Part shown: positions 55,825 through 63,792 of the stretch, piece after piece
Layout: every line of letters begins with the position of its first letter
Position numbering within the stretch: position 1 is the stretch's first letter
Assembly (NCBI RefSeq): GCF_013327855.1
Contig: NZ_JABUMX010000001.1
Coordinates: 992,001 to 1,056,000 of the forward strand
Direction of reading: 5' to 3'
DNA length: 64,000 bases
Source: Phyllobacterium pellucidum
GTDB taxonomy: Bacteria > Pseudomonadota > Alphaproteobacteria > Rhizobiales > Rhizobiaceae
The notes under the pieces: generated by a model
Database searches by the model: none
What the model saw: the letters and a program-made list of their open reading frames with translations, nothing else
Told to the model about the DNA's origin: nothing
Program-made: the position numbers and the translations under genes

Positions 55825-56794
55825 TCAGCGGATGAACGCTATTTCCTCAATGTATCCCGCTCGCATGGGAGCCGGATAGCGCATCAGCTCAATATAAGGT
55901 GCATGGGCCTTGATGACTTGGTTAGCCGTGAAGCTGTTCACCTCGTGATTGATTGACAGGAACCTTAGCCGTTTCCAGCGCGTGCTTCACGTAGGTATCG
56001 GCGGCTGATCGGTCCATCTCCGTCAGCGAATCCACATTAACGACGACATCGGCTTTCACGTCGCTTAGGCACGCTGGCGGGAGAATACGCACCGCACCGG
56101 GGCGGTAATCCTCACCGAACAGGCAGACGTTCTCAGCACCAAGCGTCCGGCCGAGGAAATAGCCTTGAGCCAGGTTGGTCATCGGAAGGTCGATGATAGT
56201 GTAGTCCTTCACGCCCGATTGGTGGCAGTAATAGACCGTGCGGCCAAGGCCAGCGCCGATCTCAAGGACTGAACTGCCATTGCCTATCCGCAACATCTGC
56301 AATGTCCGATATTGCTGGTAGATCGCAAAGACGGCTCGAAGGTTTGCAACCCCTGCTTTCAAGCTAAGGCCGAACTCGTTGGGAAACGGGTTCGGGAATT
56401 CTGCGCGAACGATGGGATTGATCAGATCAATCAATTGATCGCTCGTGTGCTGTTCAGGCGGATAATGGTCCGGCGCTTCCGGATTGTTTACCCTTGCCAC
56501 ACCGACGGCTGAAGCAAGCGCTTCAATCGCATGAGCCACTAGCATAGCCTGATGGTCTCGAAATCCCGAATCATTGTTTAGAGCCTGGGTGCGCGATGCG
56601 CCGATCAGATCGAACCCATAGAATAATTCGATTGTAGCTGGATTGCGCAAGGCATCAGTCAAATCGTCGTCGGTTCCCCGGACGACGAGACTGTGGATTG
56701 CCGATTTCCAACTATCGAGAGTGCCCCACTGCGATTCACCGTAATCGGAAAACGTTGCGTGGGCTGCCTTATAAGGCTGCCGCACGCGGCGCAC
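55825..56794 (-). pseudogene. Putative sugar O-methyltransferase, frameshifted
   Basis: The minus-strand frame from 56794 has the SAM site 'SVLEIGAGLGRTVYYCHQSG' and 'VVVNVDSLTEMD' of the putative sugar O-methyltransferase family, but near 55965 it runs off into an unrelated tail and stops at 55922. One frame over, the family C-terminus continues at once: 'RFLSINHEVNSFTANQV' then 'MRAGYIEEIAFIR' and a TGA at 55825, just before a terminator. A single base lost near 55965 explains both. No proper start is seen; GTG 56794 is the first candidate and an in-frame stop lies about 50 bases upstream, so the N-terminus may also be lost. Confidence 0.8.
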
Positions 56795-57103
56795 GAGTTG
56801 GATATCGTCTATACCCCCAAACCGCGGGACTGAACTGATGCACTATTGTAACGGCTCCCTTGAGCGAAGATTATGGTCTAAGCTGTGGAGCGACCTTTTT
56901 CAACACTTTCAAATCCTCTCAACGTTGATTGGTGGCAATAGTGAACCGACGGCGCTTTTTGCCGGACGCGACGTGATTCACGTGCTGTCGTTCCAACCTC
57001 TTGCGTTGCGTCGGTATTGACATGGTAGCAGTCGCCGCTTGTTGCCTTGTTGGCGTCATCATTCATCAGCTCAGATTGCTGACTTTGCTATCTTCGAATT
57101 TGT
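56795..57103. other. Region without a supported gene
   Basis: These 309 bases lie between the sugar O-methyltransferase pseudogene and the rhamnan protein gene. Part of the missing N-terminus of the former may be here in degraded form, but I cannot show it. Confidence 0.35.
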
Positions 57104-59458
57104 TCAGCGACGCGGCGGGGTATCGACCAGACCGAACTCGACTGATAGATCAGAATGTCGGAGACGTTCGATTGAGGGTGCGGGTTTATTCACCATCGCC
57201 ATGACATCTAGCGCCTCGAAATGTGGAATTCCGGTCTTTAGGTCCCGTATGGGATTATTAATCGCCGATGGACGCCCGACCATTTGTTGTTCAGCAATGT
57301 TAACCTGAGCCTCTATTGCTTCGGCAATTTCCTCAGGTGTCACGCTATCAATGCTGATGATCAAATCGCTTCGCTCAGATAGGTTTTTGCACTCATAAGA
57401 GTTTGTAATGGTCCTGATGCCAGCGTACGCCATCTCGAGCGGTGGATAACTGGGATGCGGAGATATCATGAGTGAGAGTCCGACCGAAGCTCTGCTCAAG
57501 AGATCGGCATAATCCGCTAAAGGCATTTTACCTGTGATTGTGATATTGTAGAGATGGCCAGCCCGATGCTTTTCGAAGGCCTCTCCGATGCAATAAATTT
57601 TCCATGCTGCCGCTTGAGTTGGGTTTCTGCGCCGCCAAAGGTGAAGACCATCGATTCCGGCCTCAAAGCAGTTCCTGACAGCTGACGGCCGCGAATAAAA
57701 AAGAATGATCTTCTCTCTTACTGCGTCACTGTTGAGAGAGGCGTCAATCTTCGCATTCGGTCTATATGGGATCACCGCCTTTTTCTGATGGTGGTAATAC
57801 TTTTCCATGTAAGTGGCGAGCTCTTCCGAATTGAAGATTGCAACGGTATCGTCGTCTCTCCGATACGTCGCGTCGGCTAGTGCGTATTTTGTAGACCAGC
57901 CGTAAAAGCCGGGTTCGAAATCTTGGATAATGTATATTACTCTCGCAGCATTGCCGAAGAACGCCTTTTGAAAGTCCTGCAGGCGGTAGGCGTTCACAGC
58001 GGTCCACCAGGCTGTAGCCACGAAAATGTCTCGTTCTGACAATTCCAAAGGCTCGTAAAGCCGATCTGTCGCATCAACGACAACCCTGTGCCCCCTTTTT
58101 TCGTGACCAAGTTTCTGAACATCAAAACTCTTTAAGACTTCTGGAAGCACAAAGTCATCGCCGTCTCGATCGACCTGGCTTTCAGTAACGATAACGCGAA
58201 TGTCCGAATTCGGTGCGGCGCCGGCAATCTCCAAGAATATCTTTAAGGCCGTATCGATGCCGCCAAATATGTGCGCCGGCGAGATCGTTGGAACAAGCAA
58301 ATTGAGACGTTCTCGCTCTTCGCATGTCGGGGTGACGGTTAGGCGCAACGTTTCCCGATGAGTAACCTGCGTTATGCCCGGGAACTGACTCTCTGAACTT
58401 ATAAGGGGCGAGAACCCCCTCTCGTCTCGATCAACCCTTGACGACTTAGGTTCTTCCGCAGTTATCCTTTTCCAGGTATGACCAGATTTTTCAATGAAAA
58501 GTAGGAGCGTTCGCTCGATTGCGTGAGCAAGAGTTCCATCTATCTGACCAGCCTCCTCAGGAAAATCCGCATAGTCTAGATTGAGATCGAGCAACGGCCG
58601 GATCGCGTCAGACCTTCCCCAGTACATTGATCCAGAAGGAAATTCAAGCGTGCCGTATACATCGAGCTTCAGCCCGATTTTTGCGACCAGCTCTTTCGCG
58701 ATCGGGAAGTCGTATCCCCAGTTGATAACGTTCTTGATGAAATCTGCATGTTCTGGATAGACCGCGCCGACATTTTCCGACGATAGAAGCGTAAGGTTAT
58801 CGGTGGCTATCGCCTTTGACCCAATGAGGTTCCCCAGAAGGTAGTCCCGCCAAGTCGCATATGCGCCTGCAGCATGAAGCGACTGCTTGGAATGAAGATG
58901 GATGAAGGCGGGATATCGTCCGTATACATCTTTGAATGCGATATATTTGGGAGCGACGTCGCGGCCCCTATTAGGAACAACCCGTATTTCCACCTCGATA
59001 GGGTGCAGCCCGGACGCAGAGATCGCGCGGTCGAGGCTCTGTCTTTTATCCTCAGTGTCCGTTGTAACAAAAAGACCAAAAGGCACAGGTATATTCTTCA
59101 AATGCTGAAAAATGCTCTCCGTGACCTCCGGATAAAAAATATGAGCAACTACCGCCACCTTGTCAAAAATTATGCGGCCTGGGATTCTTCCTTGTCCGAC
59201 ATGGGTAACTGGATTTGTTTCGTCTGTGATCGGGCGCGCGATAACTGCCCCGATTTGATCCAATGCTCCAATGTTGCGCATTTTCGTATCAGCCGGCGAA
59301 GTCACATTGGGAAATAGCCACATGAGCGGATTGCGAGCGTTCTCGATGCGAGATGCGAAATATCTCAGCAATTGCGCCAAAAAGCCGCGGGCGCCCTTGG
59401 TTTTAAAAACGATTGCTGCTTTTTTTGCGGTTCTCAACACCATCAACTCTGCATGCAC
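57104..59458 (-). CDS. RgpF-WsaF-like bifunctional rhamnan synthesis protein
   Basis: This 784-aa protein has two glycan domains. Residues about 95-335 match the rhamnan synthesis F (RgpF) domain: 'VAVVAHIFYPEVTESIFQHL', 'VPNRGRDVAP', 'IHLHSKQSLH', 'PSGSMYWGR'. Residues about 385-745 match WsaF-type rhamnosyltransferases of GT-B fold: 'TAWWTAVNAYRLQ', 'IIQDFEPGFYGWS', 'IPYRPNAKID' and 'ISPHPSYPPLEMAYAG'. ATG 59443 is an alternative start. It points to L-rhamnose or a similar deoxysugar in the product. No rml genes are in the window, so dTDP-rhamnose would come from elsewhere. Confidence 0.85.
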   Translation of the reverse strand: MHAELMVLRTAKKAAIVFKTKGARGFLAQLLRYFASRIENARNPLMWLFPNVTSPADTKMRNIGALDQIGAVIARPITDETNPVTHVGQGRIPGRIIFDKVAVVAHIFYPEVTESIFQHLKNIPVPFGLFVTTDTEDKRQSLDRAISASGLHPIEVEIRVVPNRGRDVAPKYIAFKDVYGRYPAFIHLHSKQSLHAAGAYATWRDYLLGNLIGSKAIATDNLTLLSSENVGAVYPEHADFIKNVINWGYDFPIAKELVAKIGLKLDVYGTLEFPSGSMYWGRSDAIRPLLDLNLDYADFPEEAGQIDGTLAHAIERTLLLFIEKSGHTWKRITAEEPKSSRVDRDERGFSPLISSESQFPGITQVTHRETLRLTVTPTCEERERLNLLVPTISPAHIFGGIDTALKIFLEIAGAAPNSDIRVIVTESQVDRDGDDFVLPEVLKSFDVQKLGHEKRGHRVVVDATDRLYEPLELSERDIFVATAWWTAVNAYRLQDFQKAFFGNAARVIYIIQDFEPGFYGWSTKYALADATYRRDDDTVAIFNSEELATYMEKYYHHQKKAVIPYRPNAKIDASLNSDAVREKIILFYSRPSAVRNCFEAGIDGLHLWRRRNPTQAAAWKIYCIGEAFEKHRAGHLYNITITGKMPLADYADLLSRASVGLSLMISPHPSYPPLEMAYAGIRTITNSYECKNLSERSDLIISIDSVTPEEIAEAIEAQVNIAEQQMVGRPSAINNPIRDLKTGIPHFEALDVMAMVNKPAPSIERLRHSDLSVEFGLVDTPPRR

Positions 59459-59551
59459 CCTGCTTCACAATTATAAACATCGCTAGACGAAGGTCGTTGC
59501 TTTGTAAATCAGGGACCCTGTTGTTGCGGGGTCAAATTGGCAAGGGCCATA

Positions 59552-59731
59552 ATGGACGATGCGAGAAAAGACGTGAGCGATGCAAATTTATTTGAGAGAG
59601 GACCGCAATCAAAAATTGCGCGACCAGCCAAAACGATTCCTAGCGAGACTAACGTAATTTCTTTCCGCGATCATCTCATAACGGATACAATGGAGAAGTT
59701 TCATCGGAGCGCCATGTTCCGGTTCGCCTAG
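59552..59731 (+). CDS. Possible small protein
   Basis: A 59-aa frame from ATG 59552. The product is polar, without a signal or membrane segment ('SKIARPAKTIPSETN', 'DHLITDTMEKFHRS'). A weak AAGGGCC lies upstream. No family is recognised; it could be chance. Confidence 0.25.
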   Translation: MDDARKDVSDANLFERGPQSKIARPAKTIPSETNVISFRDHLITDTMEKFHRSAMFRFA

Positions 59732-59938
59732 GAGTAGGCGCCCAGGCGAAATTGAGGCGCTTTACTCCGATATACTTTTGGCGATTTATATGTTGGGTTA
59801 GTCTTTTTTTAAGGTCCCTTGCCTTCTTAAAGCTTGCACAAAAGCAACACCCCAAAGGCAATTGCACGAAGAAGTACTATTTCCATTTGATCGCATCGAT
59901 TCTCTACGGCACATTGATTTTGTTGAGGAGGACGAGCC

Positions 59939-60055
59939 ATGGACGAACTCACGGCTATCATCACACTGTTTGCGCCGTGCGCATTGTGGGTGGGTGGTCT
60001 TTACCTTCTGGTCGTATGGCGGACTCGCCGACCTTCGTCGAAAAGCGAAATGTAG
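59939..60055 (+). CDS. Small membrane protein (38 aa)
   Basis: ATG 59939 is preceded at seven bases by a near-perfect ribosome site GAGGAGG (59925-59931). The 38-aa product has a polar start 'MDELTAI', one membrane helix (about residues 6-27, containing 'LWVGGLYLLVVW') and a basic end 'RTRRPSSKSEM', so it should sit in the inner membrane with the C-terminus in the cytoplasm. No family is recognised. The strong ribosome site and topology argue that it is translated. Confidence 0.5.
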   Translation: MDELTAIITLFAPCALWVGGLYLLVVWRTRRPSSKSEM

Positions 60056-60730
60056 CGATCCCCACCCCGCTATCTGTTGAACAAGCGCGAGACCCACTCG
60101 AACGAATTGGCGATGCTGACGACGCCGGTTTCGATTTGCGACTCGCCGGTCACAATCTTGCTATCCTTCACCCGTTGAGTGATCGAGCACCCAAAGTGCA
60201 GGGCCAAGCACCAGCGTATGGCGCCGCGCCCGCCGCGCCTTGCCCAATGCGGTTCATCAAGCGTTGCACCTGCGACGAGCTATCGACAATATCGAGTTGG
60301 ATATCGGCTATCAGCCGGACGATTGCCGTCGAGCGCTTCGAAGGCGGCGTTGTGGATTGCCGGTACCGTCTTGGTATTCCATCCCTCCTCGGCCCAAGCC
60401 TCATAGGCTTCAGCAGCGTATCGCGAAAATGACGGTAAGTATCTGAAAAGTTTGATGGAGCGGGTGAAGGGAATCGAACCCTCGTATTCAGCTTGGGAAG
60501 CTGGAGCGATCTGTGCATATTCAACAACTTACACTGTAAAACCCGCCCGGACTGCCCATAATCATATCAATTACTTAGCGGACCAGTGTAAAACTTTCTG
60601 ACGGCATTAGATGGACACAGGAACCCCGAATTACTTTCAAGAGCGCATGTCGGAAATAGACGCCGATCCAAGCTTGCGAGCGAAGTGGTTCAGCCTTGAA
60701 GGTTCTCTGGTGAGTTTCTTATACTGAGAC
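60056..60730. other. Right junction of the glycan island
   Basis: No intact gene is supported over these 675 bases. 60100-60440 is GC-richer than the island and open in several frames, possibly remnant backbone or element DNA. 60456-60540 is the second tRNA-Gly copy. 60541-60730 shows nothing I can support. Confidence 0.45.
60456..60540 (-). repeat. Truncated tRNA-Gly(CCC) 3' half plus element arm (att copy 2)
   Basis: 60456-60505 repeats 38716-38765 exactly over 50 bases, covering the tRNA-Gly 3' half from the anticodon stem to CCA on the minus strand. The related arm with TGTGCATATTCAA follows. A GCGGGT at the far end (60541-60546, minus strand) could pair with the acceptor, but the 5' half would be about 17 bases too long and has no D-arm, so I do not call a tRNA. 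Confidence 0.8.
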
Positions 60731-61111
60731 ATGCACATCACTTGGAAACGCACAATCATTGGAGGAGACGAACTCAGCCACGACTTCTGCGCCTATGTCG
60801 AGAACATCCCGATTGCACGCATCATGAGAGATCACGATGTTGATCACCGGATCTTGTGGAGCGTCAACTTCCATATCGGGGATGCGGCGAGTGATTCATG
60901 CCTGATCAGGCGTGAGGCCATAGAGTGGGTGGAGCATAGGTTCGCCCACTTCTTGACAACCGAGGCCGGCAAGCGTGATCCGCAGGAATGGCCGCACGAT
61001 CAGAGATCAGCGCAGCTGTGGTTTCTGCGGCATGACAACCCGAAGCAGTATGCCGTGCTTGTCGAGGACCTGCGCAACGGCCGGGTGGAACGGATTGCAC
61101 GGAAGACATGA
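60731..61111 (+). CDS. Hypothetical protein, possibly phage-derived
   Basis: This 126-aa protein is not recognised. It has no signal or membrane segment and is rich in His, Arg, Asp and Trp ('RRDPQEWPHD'-like segments, 'DHDVDHRILWSVNFHIGD'). Its stop overlaps the next start by four bases (ATGA), so the two are coupled. The position just inside a second tRNA-Gly element and the small paired genes suggest a phage-type cargo. Confidence 0.55.
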   Translation: MHITWKRTIIGGDELSHDFCAYVENIPIARIMRDHDVDHRILWSVNFHIGDAASDSCLIRREAIEWVEHRFAHFLTTEAGKRDPQEWPHDQRSAQLWFLRHDNPKQYAVLVEDLRNGRVERIARKT

Positions 61112-61434
61112 CTGAAACTGAGGACATCGAGCGCAAGGCCAAGCGCGCAGCGTACATGCGGGCCTGGCGCGCCAAGAATCCGCCATTGTTAAACGCAAAA
61201 CGCAAAGCCAAGGCCGCAGAGAAAATGCGGAAATGGCGCAAGCAAAACCCGCTATCAGCGGAGAAGAAAGCGAAGGAAGCCGCGCGCGCAAAACAGTGGC
61301 GGGATGCAAATCCAGAGAAATATCGGGACCAGCAAAACGGGTGGTATGCCAAAAATCGCGAGCGGATACTTGCCAAAGATCGCGAGAGACGCCGCGCTCG
61401 GAAACAACTTGGCCCATTGCCTTCGCAGGTATAA
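61108..61434 (+). CDS. Arg/Lys-rich repeat protein, phage-like
   Basis: This 108-aa very basic protein contains degenerate repeats of the form (M/K)R(A/K)WR(A/K)xNP: 'YMRAWRAKNPP', 'KMRKWRKQNPL', 'RAKQWRDANPEKYR' and 'NGWYAKNRERI', about 20 residues apart. Such WR..NP repeats occur ahead of HNH domains in phage endonucleases, but no HNH motif follows here. Nucleic acid binding is likely. Coupled to the preceding gene by ATGA. Confidence 0.6.
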   Translation: MTETEDIERKAKRAAYMRAWRAKNPPLLNAKRKAKAAEKMRKWRKQNPLSAEKKAKEAARAKQWRDANPEKYRDQQNGWYAKNRERILAKDRERRRARKQLGPLPSQV

Positions 61435-61743
61435 AATGAAGCTGCAAGTTGGCCCAATATGCTTGCAACCCCCGGGAGCCCGTCGTTGAACATCCAATGG
61501 CGGGCTTTCGAGTGTTTCACGCTACATCGCGCCGCACGTTATTTCCGCTCGCGGACAGGGAACCGTACTAGCCATGCATGTTTCTGTAGGCTGACGTCAT
61601 TCACGTCAGTAAAGTCCGTGCTCATGGCCAACCGAGGCCGGCCTTAATTTGGGCGGTGGGGCGCACATGGCTCACCGCCCTTTTTGTACGCTTAGCGAAT
61701 TTGGTCGACTCCAAATTTCGAAAACTTCTTTTACATTCGGGCC
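61435..61743. other. Region with a terminator and no supported gene
   Basis: Apart from the terminator at 61651-61685, no feature is supported in these 309 bases. Confidence 0.4.
61651..61685 (+). terminator. Rho-independent terminator
   Basis: GGGCGGTG and CACCGCCC pair over eight bases around a 14-base loop and are followed by five T. It lies 217 bases after the basic repeat protein gene, so it ends that transcript or an unseen RNA. Confidence 0.75.
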
Positions 61744-62076
61744 ATGTATGAGGATTACAAAACATTCCAGCGAGTGCAGGTGTTCGGGCGGCAGCCCGAG
61801 CAATTGATCAGTGTCACCTCGGCTTACGATGCGGCTGTGTTCCTGCTGCAGCAATGGCCGGACGAGACCGGCCCCAAGCATCTTATGGCGCGCGAGATAT
61901 TGCTGAAGTGCCTTGAAGGCAATTGCTCGGCTGCGGTGGCGCGTGTGGCTTTCGTCGAGGCAGCGAGAGAACCCGGCATTTACATGGAAGCCGAGCCGAT
62001 GCGACCGGCCTATACCGGCAAGCCCAACCCGAAGTGGGGAAAGCGTAAACCACGCTGGCGCGAGACTGCAGGCTAA
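61744..62076 (+). CDS. DUF982 family protein
   Basis: This 110-aa protein belongs to DUF982, small proteins expanded in Rhizobiales, many on plasmids and islands. Family features seen are 'RQPEQLISVTSAYDAAVFLL', the 'QQWPDETGPKHLMAREILLKC' region and 'ARVAFVEAAREPGI'. The basic, Pro-rich C-terminal tail after residue 85 goes beyond the common core. Function unknown. Confidence 0.85.
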   Translation: MYEDYKTFQRVQVFGRQPEQLISVTSAYDAAVFLLQQWPDETGPKHLMAREILLKCLEGNCSAAVARVAFVEAAREPGIYMEAEPMRPAYTGKPNPKWGKRKPRWRETAG

Positions 62077-62082
62077 ACAGCC

Positions 62083-62661
62083 CTAAGCTTTCGCAATGAA
62101 ATCATCGGAGGCATCCAAGTATGGCGTTCCAAGCAAAACGACCTTGGCCTGGGCTAACCGTCGATAAACGCTCCGTTGCTGCGCTACTGGCCACCAATCG
62201 TAAAGGAAAATTTCTAGGGGGCGCCAATTGGCGACCCAGCCCACGATGATAAGTCCTTCCTCTATGAAATCCCCAAAATAGCCGGGAGGCAAAAGCGCCG
62301 ACAACGCTTGTCCCGACAGCAGACAAAACAGGAGGACCACCAACCCGATGAACAGTGATAGGCGTCCAGCGGCAAAAAGTTCGGACAGTTGACGCGACAA
62401 TGCTTCTGCCCTGAACCTAAAATACTTGACGAATGGTTCGGTCAAATTGATCGGCGTTTTTTCGTCAAGGGCGGCCTGTGGAATGTGGACCAAGATCTCA
62501 AGGGCATGGCGGGCCGGAATTGCTCGGGCACGTGATAAAATGTATTCATCCGCATCTTTCGCCAAATCACGCTCCCTGAACGGGAATGGATCCATAGTTC
62601 CGAAAAGCTGGGAGATGGTGTCCACCCTTATATCGATCATCTCGATTTTGTCTTCGGTCAT
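62083..62661 (-). CDS. Conserved Rhizobiales-type membrane protein
   Basis: This protein of about 192 residues (start ATG 62661; TTG/other starts upstream to 62700 possible) begins with a soluble part with 'FPFRERDLAKDADEYILSRA', a pattern I have seen in unnamed Rhizobiales proteins. Two hydrophobic segments follow ('LFIGLVVLLFCLLSGQALSAL' region and 'GLIIVGWVANWRPLEIFL' region), then a basic tail. It is not a characterised family. Confidence 0.65.
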   Translation of the reverse strand: MTEDKIEMIDIRVDTISQLFGTMDPFPFRERDLAKDADEYILSRARAIPARHALEILVHIPQAALDEKTPINLTEPFVKYFRFRAEALSRQLSELFAAGRLSLFIGLVVLLFCLLSGQALSALLPPGYFGDFIEEGLIIVGWVANWRPLEIFLYDWWPVAQQRSVYRRLAQAKVVLLGTPYLDASDDFIAKA

Positions 62662-63239
62662 CCCGAACATCCTTGACGCTGAACAAAACTGACTTGGCAA
62701 TGTTATAATCGGATTTTTTCCAGTGACGAAAGCGAGGCGGCCTCATCATGAAGGTGGCAACCCTTCGTCTCGGTCCTTACTAGAAAGCTTAACGTGGAGA
62801 GCTTGGAGGTAAATTGTGCCGTGACCTTTAGTTCCCTGCGCTTCTCCGTTGAGGTGGACACGCACAACGGGGTGTCTCCTTCTCTATTTTGGCGCTTGTC
62901 CAGGTGGTCGGTCGTCTCCCGTTAAGTGTTCCACATCAGCTTCGTTCTGTTCGGATACCTGCTCGAGGGCGTTTGGCAGTTTCACATCGCCACCAGCTTT
63001 GCTCCCAAGGGCAACTATCACCGCCTACTTGATTCGCTGGACGGCGACCAACATGGTGCACCTTAACTATTCTGGTGGCGTCGTTGAGGTCCATTTGGTC
63101 GAGAAGATATTGGGCAGGAGACTAAGTTCGCCGACAAGATGTTCAACGAGCCGGTCTTCTTCTTTAACGCTGTGGACGACCGCCTGGTTGGCGCCGGTGC
63201 CATCCGAAGATTTGCAAGCCAGCATGGGTCGTGGCGGCA
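62662..63239. other. Region without a supported gene
   Basis: About 580 bases in which no frame is convincing. 62820-63270 reads as broken protein-like pieces in two plus-strand frames with internal stops, so it may be a decayed gene I cannot identify. Confidence 0.35.
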
Positions 63240-63790
63240 TCAAGCATGTCTTGAGACTGGCGATTCAACACCGCGTTGACCATTCCTTGTGAAGCGCCTT
63301 TCGACGAAGACATACGAAAATGAAGCGGCGCAGATAGTTAGCGTGAATTCCAGCGCTAGGAGCGGAATTCCTGCAAACCCCTTAAGCAATAAAACGAATA
63401 GAATTGGAAAATGCCACAGATATACACCGTAACTAATTCGCCCCAGATATCCGACAGGTAGCCATGTAAGGACTGAGTGCAAAGCTCACCCGGCCCGACA
63501 GTGAGAAGGCAATAAACTAGCAGCGCCGATAAACTGGCAATAGCCGTGAATCCCCATTGTTGTATCCAAGGCGCATAATGTCCAAAGAGCGAAAACGCGC
63601 CTAAGGTTAATAGGACTATCCACTGTACAGGTTTCGTCCATTTTTGATCGTTGATGGGTAGGAAGGCCAACGCACAGCCCATAAAGATTGAATCGATCCG
63701 GGTGTCCAGCCCGTTGAAAATTCGCTGGCTCGCGGCGGAATTCCCGCATAACGGGCCACGTCGAGGAGAAAGAGCCAAGGCTGCGAGCAC
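63240..63790 (-). pseudogene. Acyltransferase_3 (OafA-like) remnant, frameshifted and truncated
   Basis: The minus strand shows the C-terminal half of an acyltransferase-3 membrane protein, the type that O-acetylates surface glycans. One frame (from 63790) gives 'RIFNGLDTRIDSIFMGCALAF' and two membrane helices up to 'LLTVGPGEL' near 63485. The family end 'YLGRISYGVYLWHFPILF' then continues in the next frame. The N-terminal half with the catalytic His is missing; the homology stops close to the end of the hydrolase gene at 63793. Confidence 0.75.
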
Positions 63791-63792
63791 AC

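Larger units (their letters stand above)
38716..60505. mobile_element. 21.8-kb surface-glycan genomic island between tRNA-Gly fragments
   Basis: The island begins 17 bases after the LacI gene at a tRNA-Gly(CCC) 3'-half copy and ends at a second copy at 60456-60505. It carries a sulfotransferase, glycosyltransferases, methyltransferases, an epimerase, Gtr-like proteins and a rhamnan protein. A sample line inside is about 50% GC (47401-47460) against about 70% in the backbone (13561-13620). No integrase is seen within it. By orientation, the intact tRNA should lie to the right, outside the window. Confidence 0.7.

Noticed and set aside
59752-60432. 226-codon plus-strand frame at the island end
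   Set aside because: It has no coherent domain, contains the 38-aa membrane frame in another phase and runs into the tRNA-Gly copy region.
60456-60546. Complete tRNA-Gly with an enlarged 5' half
   Set aside because: GCGGGT at 60541-60546 can pair with the acceptor strand, but there is no D-arm and the 5' half is about 17 bases too long; the copy at 38716 lacks even this pairing.
62849-63292. 147-codon plus-strand frame
   Set aside because: Ser/Cys/Arg-rich product without motif; other frames there look like broken pieces of a protein, so it is at best debris.
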